64,000 bases of DNA from Streptomyces griseus (GTDB lineage: Bacteria > Actinomycetota > Actinomycetes > Streptomycetales > Streptomycetaceae): the NCBI RefSeq assembly GCF_001715295.1, contig NZ_MDKB01000001.1, positions 589,536 to 653,535 on the forward strand, read 5' to 3'. Of the stretch, positions 40,793 through 49,653 are shown in pieces (within the stretch, counting starts at the first letter, position 1; each line of letters begins with the position of its first letter). The position numbers and the translations under genes are program-made. The notes beneath the pieces are model-generated. The model worked only from the letters and a program-made list of their open reading frames with translations. It was not told where the DNA came from and did no database searches.

Positions 40793-41779
40793 TCAGCGCG
40801 GAGCGCGGGCCACCCAGCCGCGCTCGTACGCGTGCCAGCCCAGTTGGAGCCGGGTGGAGACCCCGGTGAGCTCCATGAGCCCCTTGACCCGCCGCTGGAC
40901 GGTCCGCAGACCGAGATCCAGCTGCTTGGCCACACTCGCGTCCGTCAGCCCGGCCAGCAGCAAGGAGAGAATCCCCAGATCGGTCGCATCCGGGACCGGC
41001 CCGGTGCTCTCGTCGATGCCGCCCTCGCCGAGCCGCAACGGCATCGCGTCGCGCCACACCGCCTCGAAGAGGCCCGTCAGCGACTCCAGCAGGCCGCTGC
41101 CGTGCACCACCAGGGCGGCGGGCTCGGCGCCCCGACCCGTCAGCGGCACCATGGCCAGTGCCGCGTCGGCGACGACCAGTTTGGTCGGTACCCGGTCGAC
41201 GACCCGGCACTGCTCGTCCCGGCTCAGCGCGGCCGAGAGTTCGACGATTCCGGAAGGGAGCGAGAGTACGTCACGCTCGACCACCACACGGTAGGCGACC
41301 CCGCGCAGGGCAGCCCGCTCCTCGGACCCGTTCTCCATACCGGAGACCGCGATCGGCTTGCCCGTGACGAGCGCGCAGACTTCCGTGGTGGCGCCCAACT
41401 GGAGCTGGTGGAACCGGTGGGCGACGGCGTCGGCGCCGGTCACCACCTCCACCAGGTCGTGCACCGCGGGTTCGGCCGCCTCCGCCCGGTACTCCTCCGC
41501 GAGCAGGGCCGATGCCAGTTCGGCCTGCTCCAGTTCGTGCCGCTGCTGGATCAGCAGCGCACCCAGTGCGACCCCGGGCGGCGCGGCCACCCAGCGGCCC
41601 GCGCGGGAGGAGGACTGGGCCACGAGCCCCTGCTGTTCCAGCCGGCGCAGCACCCGCTCCGTGTCGGCCTCCGGCAGCGAGAGCCGGCGCGCCAGATCGG
41701 GGAGTTCGGCGGCGCCCGCGGCGACGAGCGCCCGGTAGGCCGCTTCCTGTCTCCTGTCGAGACCTATCGCTGCCAGCAT
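40793..41779 (-). CDS. TrmB/LuxR-type transcriptional regulator
   Basis: A 328-residue protein with an N-terminal TrmB-like winged helix (AIGLDRRQEAAYRALVAAGAAELPDLARRLSL...RRLEQQGLV), a middle sensor region, and a C-terminal LuxR-like helix-turn-helix (DLGILSLLLAGLTDASVAKQLDLGLRTVQRRVKGLMELTGVSTRLQLGW). This two-ended design is frequent in streptomycete cluster-linked regulators. ATG 41779 follows GGGGAGGG. No target is evident; the divergent neighbour is the PP2C-like gene. Confidence 0.9.
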   Translation of the reverse strand: MLAAIGLDRRQEAAYRALVAAGAAELPDLARRLSLPEADTERVLRRLEQQGLVAQSSSRAGRWVAAPPGVALGALLIQQRHELEQAELASALLAEEYRAEAAEPAVHDLVEVVTGADAVAHRFHQLQLGATTEVCALVTGKPIAVSGMENGSEERAALRGVAYRVVVERDVLSLPSGIVELSAALSRDEQCRVVDRVPTKLVVADAALAMVPLTGRGAEPAALVVHGSGLLESLTGLFEAVWRDAMPLRLGEGGIDESTGPVPDATDLGILSLLLAGLTDASVAKQLDLGLRTVQRRVKGLMELTGVSTRLQLGWHAYERGWVARAPR

Positions 41780-42093
41780 CCTCGGACCCTCCCCGCGGTG
41801 GTGATCGCGCATCCCTGCGCCCGTCGGGCAGGCCGTGGCCTGGCGGAAACCAGCCACGGCGCAAACCCGCCGGACACATCATCCCCCGGGGCGCCGGTCA
41901 CTCTGTCAAGGTGGCGTCACCGCAGGGTCGGTGAAGCGTACCCACACCCTCCGCCGACCACCCGGACCGGTCCGCCGGGCGTCCTTCCCGTGGGGGGTGG
42001 GGCCGCCCGGCGGGCCTCTTCCCCGGTACGCGTTTCCGGGGCTCTTTCCGGATGCCCCGGTTTGGGGCGGGCCCCACGGTCGACACTAAGGGC
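41780..42093. promoter_or_regulatory. Divergent promoter region between the regulator and the PP2C-like gene
   Basis: 314 bases without a gene. A hairpin, GCCGTGGC at 41830-41837 with GCCACGGC at 41851-41858, stands about 50 bases upstream of the regulator start. I could not place promoter hexamers with confidence. Confidence 0.4.
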
Positions 42094-43920
42094 ATGAGTC
42101 AGCAGGGGGAGAAGCCCGCCGCCCACGAGGACGACTGGTGGCGCAGGCTGTACGACGGGACCGCGCCCGACACGGGTCCGGGCAGCGCGGCGGACAGCGT
42201 CGACGACCGCTTCGACTCGGCGTCGGACGCCGTGGGCCGGGCGTCGGACGCGGTGGAGCCGGCCGAGGGTGCGGTGGGCCGGGTGTCGGACGCGGTGGAG
42301 CCGGCCGAGGGTGCGGTGGGCCGGGTGTCGGACGCGGTGGAGCCGGCCGAGGGTGCCGTGGGCCGGGCGCGGGATGCCGGGAGCCCGGCGGCGGAGCACC
42401 CGGTCGCGGCGACGCCGGTTCCCGACCCCCGCGCGCCGGAGGCGGTGCGTCGACCGCCCCACGGCGCTCCGGACGCCCCGGCCGCGCCCGAGCCGTCCCC
42501 CGTGTCACCCGGACCACCCGCCCCCGCTCCGGAGCCGACCGTCGGGCTGCCCGCCCTCCCGCCGCAACCCGCGCCCCCGAAGCCGCCGCAACCCGTGCCC
42601 CCGCGCCCGCCGGAGCCCCCTGAGCCGCCGCGCGCCGTCCCTGAGCCGCCGCCCGTCGCCCCGGAGCCGTCCGTGTCGTCCGCGTCGCGGGGCTCTTCCG
42701 AGGACCCCCCGCAGCCGTCCTCCGGGCACACCCCGGAGCCGCCGCGCGCTGCCCACGGACCGCAGCCGCCCGCAGCGGCGCCGGACACCCGGGAACCGCC
42801 GTCCGGGCCGCCCTCCGCGTCCTCCGCCCGCCCCATGCCGGTGAGCGCCCCGTGGGAGCCCCCCTCCGGGTCCCCGCGGCGGCGCACCTTCGCCGTACCG
42901 CTGAAGCCGGCCCGGCCCCCGGCCGGGCCGCCCTCGCGCACCGACGGCACCCCGGAGCCGTCGCGCCCGGTCGTCGGCCACATCGGGGACCGGCCGCCCC
43001 CCTACGACCCCGAGCCGACCGCCCTGCCCGCTTCCGAAGCCGAGGACCTCGACGGCCTAGTCCCCGACACGGTGCTCGACGGTGCCCGGTACGGGACGTG
43101 CTCCCTGCGGGCCGCGTCCGTGCGCGGCGACTCCGCGCGCTTCCGCGGCGAGCCACGCCGCGACGCCCTGCTCACGGCGCGGTTCGGGACCGGGGACAGC
43201 GCGTTGCTTCTGATCGCCGTGGCCTCGGGTGCCCGCGCCGCCGTCCACGCGCACCTCGCCGCCGCCGATGCCTGCCGCTGGATCGCAGGCGCCGTCGCCC
43301 GCAGCCACGCCAGGCTGTGTGACGACATAAGGGCGGGGCGCAGAGGTGACCTCACGTCCGGTCTGCACCGCCTCACCGACCGCACCTACGGCAGGCTCCG
43401 CGCCCGCGCCGCCGAGCTGGGCCTGGAACCGAATGCTTACACCTCCGGGCTGCGCTGTCTGCTCCTGCCCGCCGATCCGGAGTGCCGTACCCGCGTCTTC
43501 TTCGGCGTCGGCGCGGGCGGGCTGTTCCGGCTGCGGGACGGTGCCTGGCAGGACCTCGACCCCCTGGTGCCGGAGGACTCCGGTCCCGCCGCACGGCACG
43601 AGGCGGGCTCCGCCGGGGACCCGCTGACCACGGACCTGCAGACCACCACGCCCCCGTCGCCGTATGCCGGCGGACCGCCGCCCCCGCCCGCCGAGTCCTT
43701 CCGCTTCCGTGCCTCCGTCGCCCGACCGGGGGACACCCTGCTGCTCTGCGGCGACGGAATGGCCGCCCCCCTGCGCGGCCGGCCGGCCCTCGCCGACGAG
43801 CTCGCCCGCCGCTGGGCGGCCGGCGGACCGCCGGGCCTGGCCGCCTACCTGGCCGACACCCAGCTCCGGGCCGAGGGATACGCCGACGACCGCACGAGCG
43901 CCGCAGTCTGGGAGGCGTGA
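42094..43920 (+). CDS. PP2C-like protein with long Pro-rich N-terminal half, probable pseudophosphatase
   Basis: A 608-residue protein. Residues about 47-88 are three 14-residue repeats (VGRVSDAVEPAEGA), then about 220 residues rich in Pro, Ala and Glu. The C-terminal 290 residues follow the PP2C fold (ASVRGDSARFRG...ALLTARFGTGDSALLLIAVASG...DTLLLCGDGMAAPLRG). The metal-binding DGxGG element expected after the second strand is replaced by ASGARAA, so phosphatase activity is doubtful. Streptomycetes have a family of such proteins without known function. Confidence 0.85.
   Translation: MSQQGEKPAAHEDDWWRRLYDGTAPDTGPGSAADSVDDRFDSASDAVGRASDAVEPAEGAVGRVSDAVEPAEGAVGRVSDAVEPAEGAVGRARDAGSPAAEHPVAATPVPDPRAPEAVRRPPHGAPDAPAAPEPSPVSPGPPAPAPEPTVGLPALPPQPAPPKPPQPVPPRPPEPPEPPRAVPEPPPVAPEPSVSSASRGSSEDPPQPSSGHTPEPPRAAHGPQPPAAAPDTREPPSGPPSASSARPMPVSAPWEPPSGSPRRRTFAVPLKPARPPAGPPSRTDGTPEPSRPVVGHIGDRPPPYDPEPTALPASEAEDLDGLVPDTVLDGARYGTCSLRAASVRGDSARFRGEPRRDALLTARFGTGDSALLLIAVASGARAAVHAHLAAADACRWIAGAVARSHARLCDDIRAGRRGDLTSGLHRLTDRTYGRLRARAAELGLEPNAYTSGLRCLLLPADPECRTRVFFGVGAGGLFRLRDGAWQDLDPLVPEDSGPAARHEAGSAGDPLTTDLQTTTPPSPYAGGPPPPPAESFRFRASVARPGDTLLLCGDGMAAPLRGRPALADELARRWAAGGPPGLAAYLADTQLRAEGYADDRTSAAVWEA
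42232..42357. repeat. Three 42-base tandem repeats in the PP2C-like gene
   Basis: Units start at 42232, 42274 and 42316 and are nearly identical; each encodes VGR(A/V)SDAVEPAEGA in frame. The period is a whole number of codons, so copy number can change without breaking the frame. Confidence 0.9.
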
Positions 43921-44034
43921 GCGCGCACACCATGGGTTGATGGACTCCGGAGTCCGTCCGCCGGCCGGTGTTTCGGAGCCCGGAGCCGGGACAGCCGCAT
44001 GTGCACGGAGCACAGGCAGGAAGGGTGCGCACCC

Positions 44035-45777
44035 ATGGCCAAGCAGAACGTGTCGGAACAGTTCGTCGACATCCTCGTCCGGGCGGGGGTCGAGCGGCTG
44101 TACGGCGTCGTCGGTGACAGCCTCAACCCCGTGGTGGACGCCGTTCGGCGCCACTCCGGCATCGAATGGGTCCAGGTCCGGCACGAGGAGACGGCCGCGT
44201 TCGCCGCCGGGGCCGAGGCCCAGGTCACCGGGCGCCTCGCCGCCTGCGCCGGATCCTGCGGCCCCGGGAACCTCCACCTCATCAACGGCCTCTACGACGC
44301 CCACCGCTCCATGGCGCCGGTGCTCGCGCTCGCCTCGCACATCCCGTCGAGCGAGATCGGCCTCGGCTACTTCCAGGAGACCCATCCCGAACTCCTCTTC
44401 CAGGAGTGCAGCCACTACAACGAGATGATCTCCAACCCCCGGCAGATGCCGCGCCTGCTCCAGACGGCCATCCAGCACGCCGTCGGCCAGGGTGGTGTCA
44501 GCGTCGTCTCCATGCCCGGTGACATCGCCGGGCAGCCGGCCCCGGAGAAAGCCCCCGAACACGCCCTGGTCACCTCACGGCCCTCCGTGCGCCCCGGTGA
44601 CGAGGAGATCGAAAAGCTCCGCCGGATGGTCGACGCGGCCGAACGGGTGACGCTGTTCTGCGGCAGCGGCACGGCCGGCGCGCACGCCGAGGTCATGGAG
44701 TTCGCCGAGAGGGTGAAGGCTCCGGTGGGCCACGCCCTGCGCGGCAAGGAGTGGATCCAGTACGACAACCCGTTCGACGTCGGGATGAGCGGGCTCCTCG
44801 GCTACGGTGCCGCCTACGAGGCCACCCACGAGTGCGATCTGCTGATCCTGCTGGGGACCGACTTCCCGTACAACGCCTTCCTCCCCACCGATGTGAAGAT
44901 CGTGCAGGTCGATGTCCGCCCCGAGCGCCTGGGCCGCCGGTCCAAGCTCGACCTGGCCGTCTGGGGCGACGTGCGCGAGACGCTCCGGTGCCTGACGCCG
45001 GCCGTGAAGGTCAAGAACGACCGCCGGTTCCTCGACCGGATGCTGAAGAAGCACGCGGACGCGCTGGAGGGCGTCGTCAAGGCGTACACCCGCAAGGTCG
45101 ACAAGCACGTGCCGATCCACCCGGAGTACGTCGCCTCCGTGCTCGACGAACTCGCCGACGACGACGCCGTGTTCACCGTGGACACCGGCATGTGCAACGT
45201 GTGGGCGGCCCGCTACCTCACGCCCAACGGCCGGCGCCGGGTGATCGGCTCGTTCAGTCACGGGTCGATGGCCAACGCCCTTCCGCAGGCGATCGGTGCC
45301 CAGTTCACGGACCGGAACCGGCAGGTCGTGTCGATGTCCGGCGACGGCGGATTCACCATGCTGATGGGTGACTTCCTCACGCTCGTGCAGTACGACCTGC
45401 CGGTGAAGGTCGTCCTGTTCAACAACTCCTCGCTCGGCATGGTGGAACTCGAGATGCTGGTGGGAGGACTGCCGTCCTTCGGCACGACCAACAAGAACCC
45501 CGATTTCGCGGCGGTCGCCCGCGCCGCCGGCGCGTACGGGGTGCGGGTGGAGAAGCCCAAACAGCTGGAGGGGGCGCTGAAGAACGCCTTCGCGCACAAG
45601 GGTCCGGCCCTCGTCGACGTGGTCACCGATCCGAACGCCCTCTCCATCCCGCCGAAGATCAGTGCCGACATGGTCACCGGCTTCGCGCTCTCCGCCAGCA
45701 AGATCGTGCTGGACGGCGGCGTGGGGCGGATGCTCCAGATGGCACGCTCCAACATCCGCAACGTGCCCCGCCCCTGA
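44035..45777 (+). CDS. poxB: Thiamine diphosphate-dependent pyruvate oxidase/dehydrogenase (quinone) type
   Basis: A 580-residue ThDP enzyme. The N-terminal domain has the catalytic Glu in VRHEETAAFAAGAEAQVTG; the cofactor motif is GDGGFTMLMGDFLTL ending NNSSLGMVELE. GVVGDSLNPVVDAV and GSCGPGNLHLINGLYDAHRS match PoxB-like pyruvate:quinone oxidoreductases giving acetate and CO2; acetolactate synthase-like enzymes are the alternative. The C-terminus lacks an obvious membrane-binding helix as in E. coli PoxB. The ATG at 44035 follows GAAGGG. Confidence 0.88.
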   Translation: MAKQNVSEQFVDILVRAGVERLYGVVGDSLNPVVDAVRRHSGIEWVQVRHEETAAFAAGAEAQVTGRLAACAGSCGPGNLHLINGLYDAHRSMAPVLALASHIPSSEIGLGYFQETHPELLFQECSHYNEMISNPRQMPRLLQTAIQHAVGQGGVSVVSMPGDIAGQPAPEKAPEHALVTSRPSVRPGDEEIEKLRRMVDAAERVTLFCGSGTAGAHAEVMEFAERVKAPVGHALRGKEWIQYDNPFDVGMSGLLGYGAAYEATHECDLLILLGTDFPYNAFLPTDVKIVQVDVRPERLGRRSKLDLAVWGDVRETLRCLTPAVKVKNDRRFLDRMLKKHADALEGVVKAYTRKVDKHVPIHPEYVASVLDELADDDAVFTVDTGMCNVWAARYLTPNGRRRVIGSFSHGSMANALPQAIGAQFTDRNRQVVSMSGDGGFTMLMGDFLTLVQYDLPVKVVLFNNSSLGMVELEMLVGGLPSFGTTNKNPDFAAVARAAGAYGVRVEKPKQLEGALKNAFAHKGPALVDVVTDPNALSIPPKISADMVTGFALSASKIVLDGGVGRMLQMARSNIRNVPRP

Positions 45778-45957
45778 GCGCCTTCACAGCTCCCGCCCAC
45801 ACCGTCCCCGCCGGTGCGCGTCCTCCGGGTCCCGGCGGCGCGCTCCGCTTCCGCGTGGTGCGGCGGGCGGGGGCGCTCACCTCTTGCTGCTCCGGAAGCG
45901 TGGCCGCCGGTCTGTGGGGCATGCATCCCGGGATGGTGTTCGGGACATGTTCGGGAC

Positions 45958-46410
45958 ATGACGGAACCAGGGGGACGATTCAGCGTGCTGACGGGGGACG
46001 TGACGAGACGCCAGGAAAGCCGGCCGACGCGACTGCACCGCAGAGTCGGGCATGCCGATCTGTCGGCGGTGGGCGAGGTGCGGAGGGCTCTGCGGGAGTT
46101 CCTGGGCCACCGCCCGGGCCCACAGGATGCCGAGGTGGCGGAGCTCCTGCTGAGTGAAGTGCTGACCAACGCGCTGATCCACACGCGCAACGGCGCAGTG
46201 GTCACGGTGACTTCGCTGCCCGCGCGCCTGCGTGTGGAGGTGCGCGACTTCCTGGCGGGGCAGGAGACCACGCCGTACGTGCCGAACGCCGACGACGGCA
46301 CTCACGGCAGGGGGCTGCTCCTCGTGCAGAGCCTGGCCGACTCCTGGGGGGTCACGGCGCAGGCGCTGGGCAAGGTGGTCTGGTTCGAACTGAGCGGCAG
46401 GAGGGCCTGA
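45958..46410 (+). CDS. HATPase-fold serine kinase-like protein (anti-sigma/RsbW type)
   Basis: A 150-residue protein of the HATPase_c_2 kind common in Streptomyces. The N box is AELLLSEVLTNALIHT (Glu, Asn and His in place), the G box is HGRGLLLVQSLADSWG, and the end WFEL is usual. Such proteins inhibit sigma factors or act with PP2C phosphatases and anti-anti-sigma factors; no partner sits beside it. A later start at GTG 45985 has a better ribosome site (GGGGGA) and is possible. Confidence 0.86.
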   Translation: MTEPGGRFSVLTGDVTRRQESRPTRLHRRVGHADLSAVGEVRRALREFLGHRPGPQDAEVAELLLSEVLTNALIHTRNGAVVTVTSLPARLRVEVRDFLAGQETTPYVPNADDGTHGRGLLLVQSLADSWGVTAQALGKVVWFELSGRRA

Positions 46411-46431
46411 CACTCAGCCGAACTGCCGCTC
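46392..46431. terminator. Bidirectional hairpin over two convergent stop codons
   Basis: GAGCGGCAG at 46392-46400 pairs with CTGCCGCTC at 46423-46431. Both the kinase-like gene and the DUF2637 gene end inside the loop. Confidence 0.6.
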
Positions 46432-47484
46432 CAGGTTCTCGAGTTTCTGCTCCAGCGAGTCGAGCCGGGGCAGGGCCTGCGTGTCGTCCCCGGCACCGGG
46501 ATCGGCGTCGTCGCCCGACACCCGTGCCGGTGATCTGGTGGAACCGTTCGCCGCCCGCAGGGAGGGCCGGGAGCGGTGCGGCAGCCGGCCCGGCTCCGGC
46601 AGGGGGGCATCGACGGCGGGCACGGCGGCGCCCGCCGCGGCCGCGACGGCCTGGGCATCCAGCCGGTGACCGAACCGCGCCCCGCGGCCCCACCGGTTCT
46701 GCCGGTTCAGGGCCTTGATGCGGGCGCGGTCCAGCTTCGCCCGTTCCCTCCTGCGGTGCCGGTCCTCCTCCTTCTCCTGACGGTCCTCGCGCACGTTGTC
46801 CACCGCCTCGTCCAGGGTGCGTACGCCCTCCAGGAGCATCAGCGACCAGGCGCCGAAGGTCTCCCTGGGGGCGCGCAGCCACCGGACGATCCGGATCTGC
46901 GGCAGGGGGCGGGGCACCAGCCCCTGCTCGCGCAGGGCTGCCCGCCGGGTCTGCTTCAGCGCGCGGTCGAACAGGACGGCCGCCGAGAGGGACATCCCCG
47001 CGAAGAAGTGGGGGGCACCGGCGTGTTCCATGCCGCGCGGCGCGTGCACCCAGTTGAACCAGGCGGCGGCGCAGGCGAACGTCCACACCAGCAGCCGGGA
47101 GCCCAGCGCCGCGTCACCGTGGCTCGCTTCGCGCACCGCGAGTACCGAGCAGAACATCGCGGCCCCGTCGAGGCCGAACGGCACCAGGTACTCCCATCCT
47201 CCGCCGAGGCTGAGGTTCTGCCGGCCGAAGCCGACCAGCCCGTGGAAGGAGAGGGCGGCCGCGACGGCGGCACAGCAGAACAGCAGGACGTACGAGGCAG
47301 TGGCGTAGAGCGCCTCCTTGCGCCTGCGGCGTTCCTCGCTGCGTTCCCAGCTGTCGTCGGCCGTGGCACCGGCCTTCCCCGCGGCGCGCCTGCCCCGCGC
47401 GACCACCGTCACCGCGGCCAGGGCCCCCACGAGCAGTACGGCGCCGGGAAGCAGCCAGTCGAGTGAGAGGTCGGTCAATCTCAT
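46414..47484 (-). CDS. DUF2637 family membrane protein
   Basis: A 356-residue protein with about five hydrophobic segments in the first 190 residues (YVLLFCCAAVAAALSFHGLVGFGR, FGLDGAAMFCSVLAVREASHGDAALGSRLLVWTF, FFAGMSLSAAVLFD), the DUF2637 pattern seen in SpdB-like and conservon-adjacent actinobacterial proteins. The C-terminal 150 residues are charged and coiled-coil-like (EDRQEKEEDRHRRRERAKLDRAR), then Pro/Ala-rich and end in a short heptad stretch. Function unknown. ATG 47484 follows AAGGGA. Confidence 0.88.
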   Translation of the reverse strand: MRLTDLSLDWLLPGAVLLVGALAAVTVVARGRRAAGKAGATADDSWERSEERRRRKEALYATASYVLLFCCAAVAAALSFHGLVGFGRQNLSLGGGWEYLVPFGLDGAAMFCSVLAVREASHGDAALGSRLLVWTFACAAAWFNWVHAPRGMEHAGAPHFFAGMSLSAAVLFDRALKQTRRAALREQGLVPRPLPQIRIVRWLRAPRETFGAWSLMLLEGVRTLDEAVDNVREDRQEKEEDRHRRRERAKLDRARIKALNRQNRWGRGARFGHRLDAQAVAAAAGAAVPAVDAPLPEPGRLPHRSRPSLRAANGSTRSPARVSGDDADPGAGDDTQALPRLDSLEQKLENLERQFG

Positions 47485-47853
47485 GCGCGGTCCCTTGCGT
47501 CACGTGAGGCGTTTCGTGCGCCATTGTGGCGGAAATGCCTCTCCTCCCACCGGGTTTCGGGGCACGGGACCACCGACGGGGTGCACGGGTTCCGCTATGG
47601 GCGTAAAGTCCCCGAACACCCTTGCAGGGAAACCGAGTTGTGTTCGAATCGGGGCCCCCGGCAGAGTGGTGCGAGTGGCCCTGCGGCTCAGAGCCCGTCG
47701 GGTGACCTGGGACCGGAAAGCGGACGCGGTCCGGTGCGTGCGGTTCCAAGGCGCCGGAAGGTCCTCGTGGCGGAGCTACGTGGGCGTTTCGGCAACGCGG
47801 GAAGCGTGCGTGCCGGGGCGTGGGCGCCCGGTTCCAGGTGACCCGGCAGGCTC
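47485..47853. other. Gap upstream of DUF2637 and downstream of the FhuF-type gene
   Basis: 369 bases with no supported gene. The right part should hold the end of the FhuF-type transcript and the left part the promoter of DUF2637. A TTCGAATC string resembling a tRNA T-loop at 47643-47650 has no matching stems. Confidence 0.5.
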
Positions 47854-48702
47854 TCAGGGGGCGGGCGTCAGTTTCCGGACGCGGTCGGCGTCACAGGTGC
47901 GCGGGCAGGTGACGCAGGTGTCCTCCGGCCGCAGTGTGTAGAAGAGGCAGCAGCTCGCCCGGTCGCGGGTCGGCAGGGACGCGCCGTCGGGGCCCGTCAG
48001 CTCACGGAAGCCGGCGGCGCCCACGTACGGCCCGGTGGTGCCCGGCAGCAGCAGTTCCAGCTCGGTCATCGCACGGCGCTCCTCGCCGAGCAGGTGGGCG
48101 ATGTACCAGAGACCCTCGACGATCTCGTCGGTGGCCATGCCCCACAGGGCCCGCCTGCCGCGCCGCATGCGCGGCCCGAAGCCCTCCAGTACCGGACCGA
48201 GGTGCTCCGCCACCGCGTCCAGCACCTCGGCGCGCAGCGCCGCCTCGTCCGGCACGACCCGGGCGCCCGGGAGCGAGGCCGCAGGGTCGTCCGGCAGGCA
48301 GGCGAACTCCCGCACGCGGGCGGCGAGGTGGCCCCGTTCCCGCTGGAAGAAGACGTCGCGCACGGGGATCCGGGGCACCCGGCGATCGAGGAACCAGGGC
48401 ACGGTCACCAGCAGGCAGGCCGGCCAGGCGTAGCGGTGCAGCCCGAAGCTGGCCACCACGTCGGGGCGGGCCCGGGTGCCGTAGTCCCGCAGCACCTGCG
48501 CGTCGTCCCGCGCCAGGAAGGCGTCCACCGCGTCGCCGCCCTCCGCGAGCTCGGCGGCACCGACCCAGCCGCCGCCCGACGGCGCGGCGTCGTCCGTGGC
48601 GAGCACCTCGGCCCGCAGGCCGGGGAAGGCCTCGGTGAGGCGCGCGTACGCCGGCGCCACGGGGGACGGCGGGGCTGCGGTGAGCAGGGCGGGCACGGTC
48701 AT
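47854..48702 (-). CDS. FhuF-type (2Fe-2S) siderophore-iron reductase
   Basis: A 282-residue protein with the C-terminal FhuF cluster-binding motif CC-x10-C-x2-C (SCCLFYTLRPEDTCVTC) and the upstream segment typical of actinobacterial ferric-siderophore reductases. It would release iron from imported siderophores by reducing Fe(III) in the cytoplasm. A perfect iron-box core stands 30 bases before the start, pointing to repression by DmdR/IdeR-type regulators under iron sufficiency. No siderophore genes are nearby. Confidence 0.9.
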   Translation of the reverse strand: MTVPALLTAAPPSPVAPAYARLTEAFPGLRAEVLATDDAAPSGGGWVGAAELAEGGDAVDAFLARDDAQVLRDYGTRARPDVVASFGLHRYAWPACLLVTVPWFLDRRVPRIPVRDVFFQRERGHLAARVREFACLPDDPAASLPGARVVPDEAALRAEVLDAVAEHLGPVLEGFGPRMRRGRRALWGMATDEIVEGLWYIAHLLGEERRAMTELELLLPGTTGPYVGAAGFRELTGPDGASLPTRDRASCCLFYTLRPEDTCVTCPRTCDADRVRKLTPAP

Positions 48703-48731
48703 GCGGGGACCACCGAATCACGTTCTTCAAC

Positions 48732-48746
48732 AGGTAAGCCTTACCT
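48732..48746. promoter_or_regulatory. Iron box (DmdR/IdeR-type operator)
   Basis: AGGTAAG-C-CTTACCT, a perfect 15-base palindrome, followed by another TTACC half-site. It fits the TTAGGTTAGGCTAACCTAA-type consensus of actinobacterial DtxR-family repressors, and lies directly upstream of the FhuF-type gene. Confidence 0.8.
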
Positions 48747-48845
48747 TACCCGAATTGGCCGGTGTGTGAACCTGGGCCCGCTACGCCTATCGTGCACAGG
48801 GGCCCGGCGCACGCCAGCCGGTGCCCGCCGGTCCGAGGAGGTCCC

Positions 48846-49595
48846 GTGGAGCAGGGCAGAGTCCGTGAGGACGTACGGCTGCCGTACGCGTACGAGGCGA
48901 CCCCGCCGGAGGTCCGCGTGCCCGAACAGGCGCGCGGAGAGCACACCCACGGCGAGCCGGCCGCGCCCCGCGTGGTGCAGCGGCACTCGGTGCGCGGCCA
49001 GGTCCTGGACGCCCTGCGCGCCGCCCTCGTCGGCGGCGAACTGGTTCCCGGGCAGGTCTACTCGGCCCCGGCGCTCGGCGCCCGCTTCGGCGTCTCGGCC
49101 ACACCGGTGCGGGAGGCGATGCAGCAGCTGGCCTCCGAGGGTGCCGTGGAGGTCGTGCCGAACCGCGGCTTCCGGGTCAGCGAGCGCGGTCCCCGCGAAC
49201 TGGCCGAACTCGCCGAGGTGCGCGCCCTGATCGAGGTCCCCGTGATGCTGCGGCTCGCCCGCACCGTCCCGGCCGGCAGCTGGTGCGCACTGCGCCCGCT
49301 GGCCGACGCCACCGTCGCGGCCGCCGCCGTCGGCGACCGGGCGAGCTACGCGGAGTGCGACCGCGCCTTCCACCGCGCCGTCCTCGCGCTCGCCGGCAAC
49401 GAACAGCTCGTGGCCGTCGCCGACGACCTCCACCGCCGGTCGCAGTGGCCGCTGGTCAGCAACCCGGCCACGCGCCGCGCCGATCTGCTCGCCGACGCCT
49501 CGGAGCACACCGCGCTGCTGGACGCGCTCGTCGCCCGGGACCTCACGGTGGTGCAGTCCCTCGTACGCGAACACTTCACCGGCGCCGACCGCTGA
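48846..49595 (+). CDS. GntR-family (FadR subfamily) regulator
   Basis: A 249-residue regulator with a long N-terminal extension (about 45 residues) before the winged helix (VRGQVLDALRAALVGGELVPGQVYSAPALGARFGVSATPVREAMQQLASEGAVEVVPNRGFRV) and an FCD domain with DRAFHRAVLALAGNEQL and REHFTGA. GTG 48846 has GAGGAGG upstream. No adjacent catabolic operon points to a ligand; FadR-type proteins sense organic acids or sugar acids. Confidence 0.9.
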   Translation: MEQGRVREDVRLPYAYEATPPEVRVPEQARGEHTHGEPAAPRVVQRHSVRGQVLDALRAALVGGELVPGQVYSAPALGARFGVSATPVREAMQQLASEGAVEVVPNRGFRVSERGPRELAELAEVRALIEVPVMLRLARTVPAGSWCALRPLADATVAAAAVGDRASYAECDRAFHRAVLALAGNEQLVAVADDLHRRSQWPLVSNPATRRADLLADASEHTALLDALVARDLTVVQSLVREHFTGADR

Positions 49596-49653
49596 CTCCG
49601 CCGGACGACGACGGCGGTCGGCGAGGCGGCCGTCGACCGGCCGGCAGGCCCGG

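Noticed and set aside
47639..47660. A TTCGAATC string resembling a tRNA T-loop
   Set aside because: The flanking five bases on each side do not pair, and no acceptor, D-arm or anticodon stem is visible around it.
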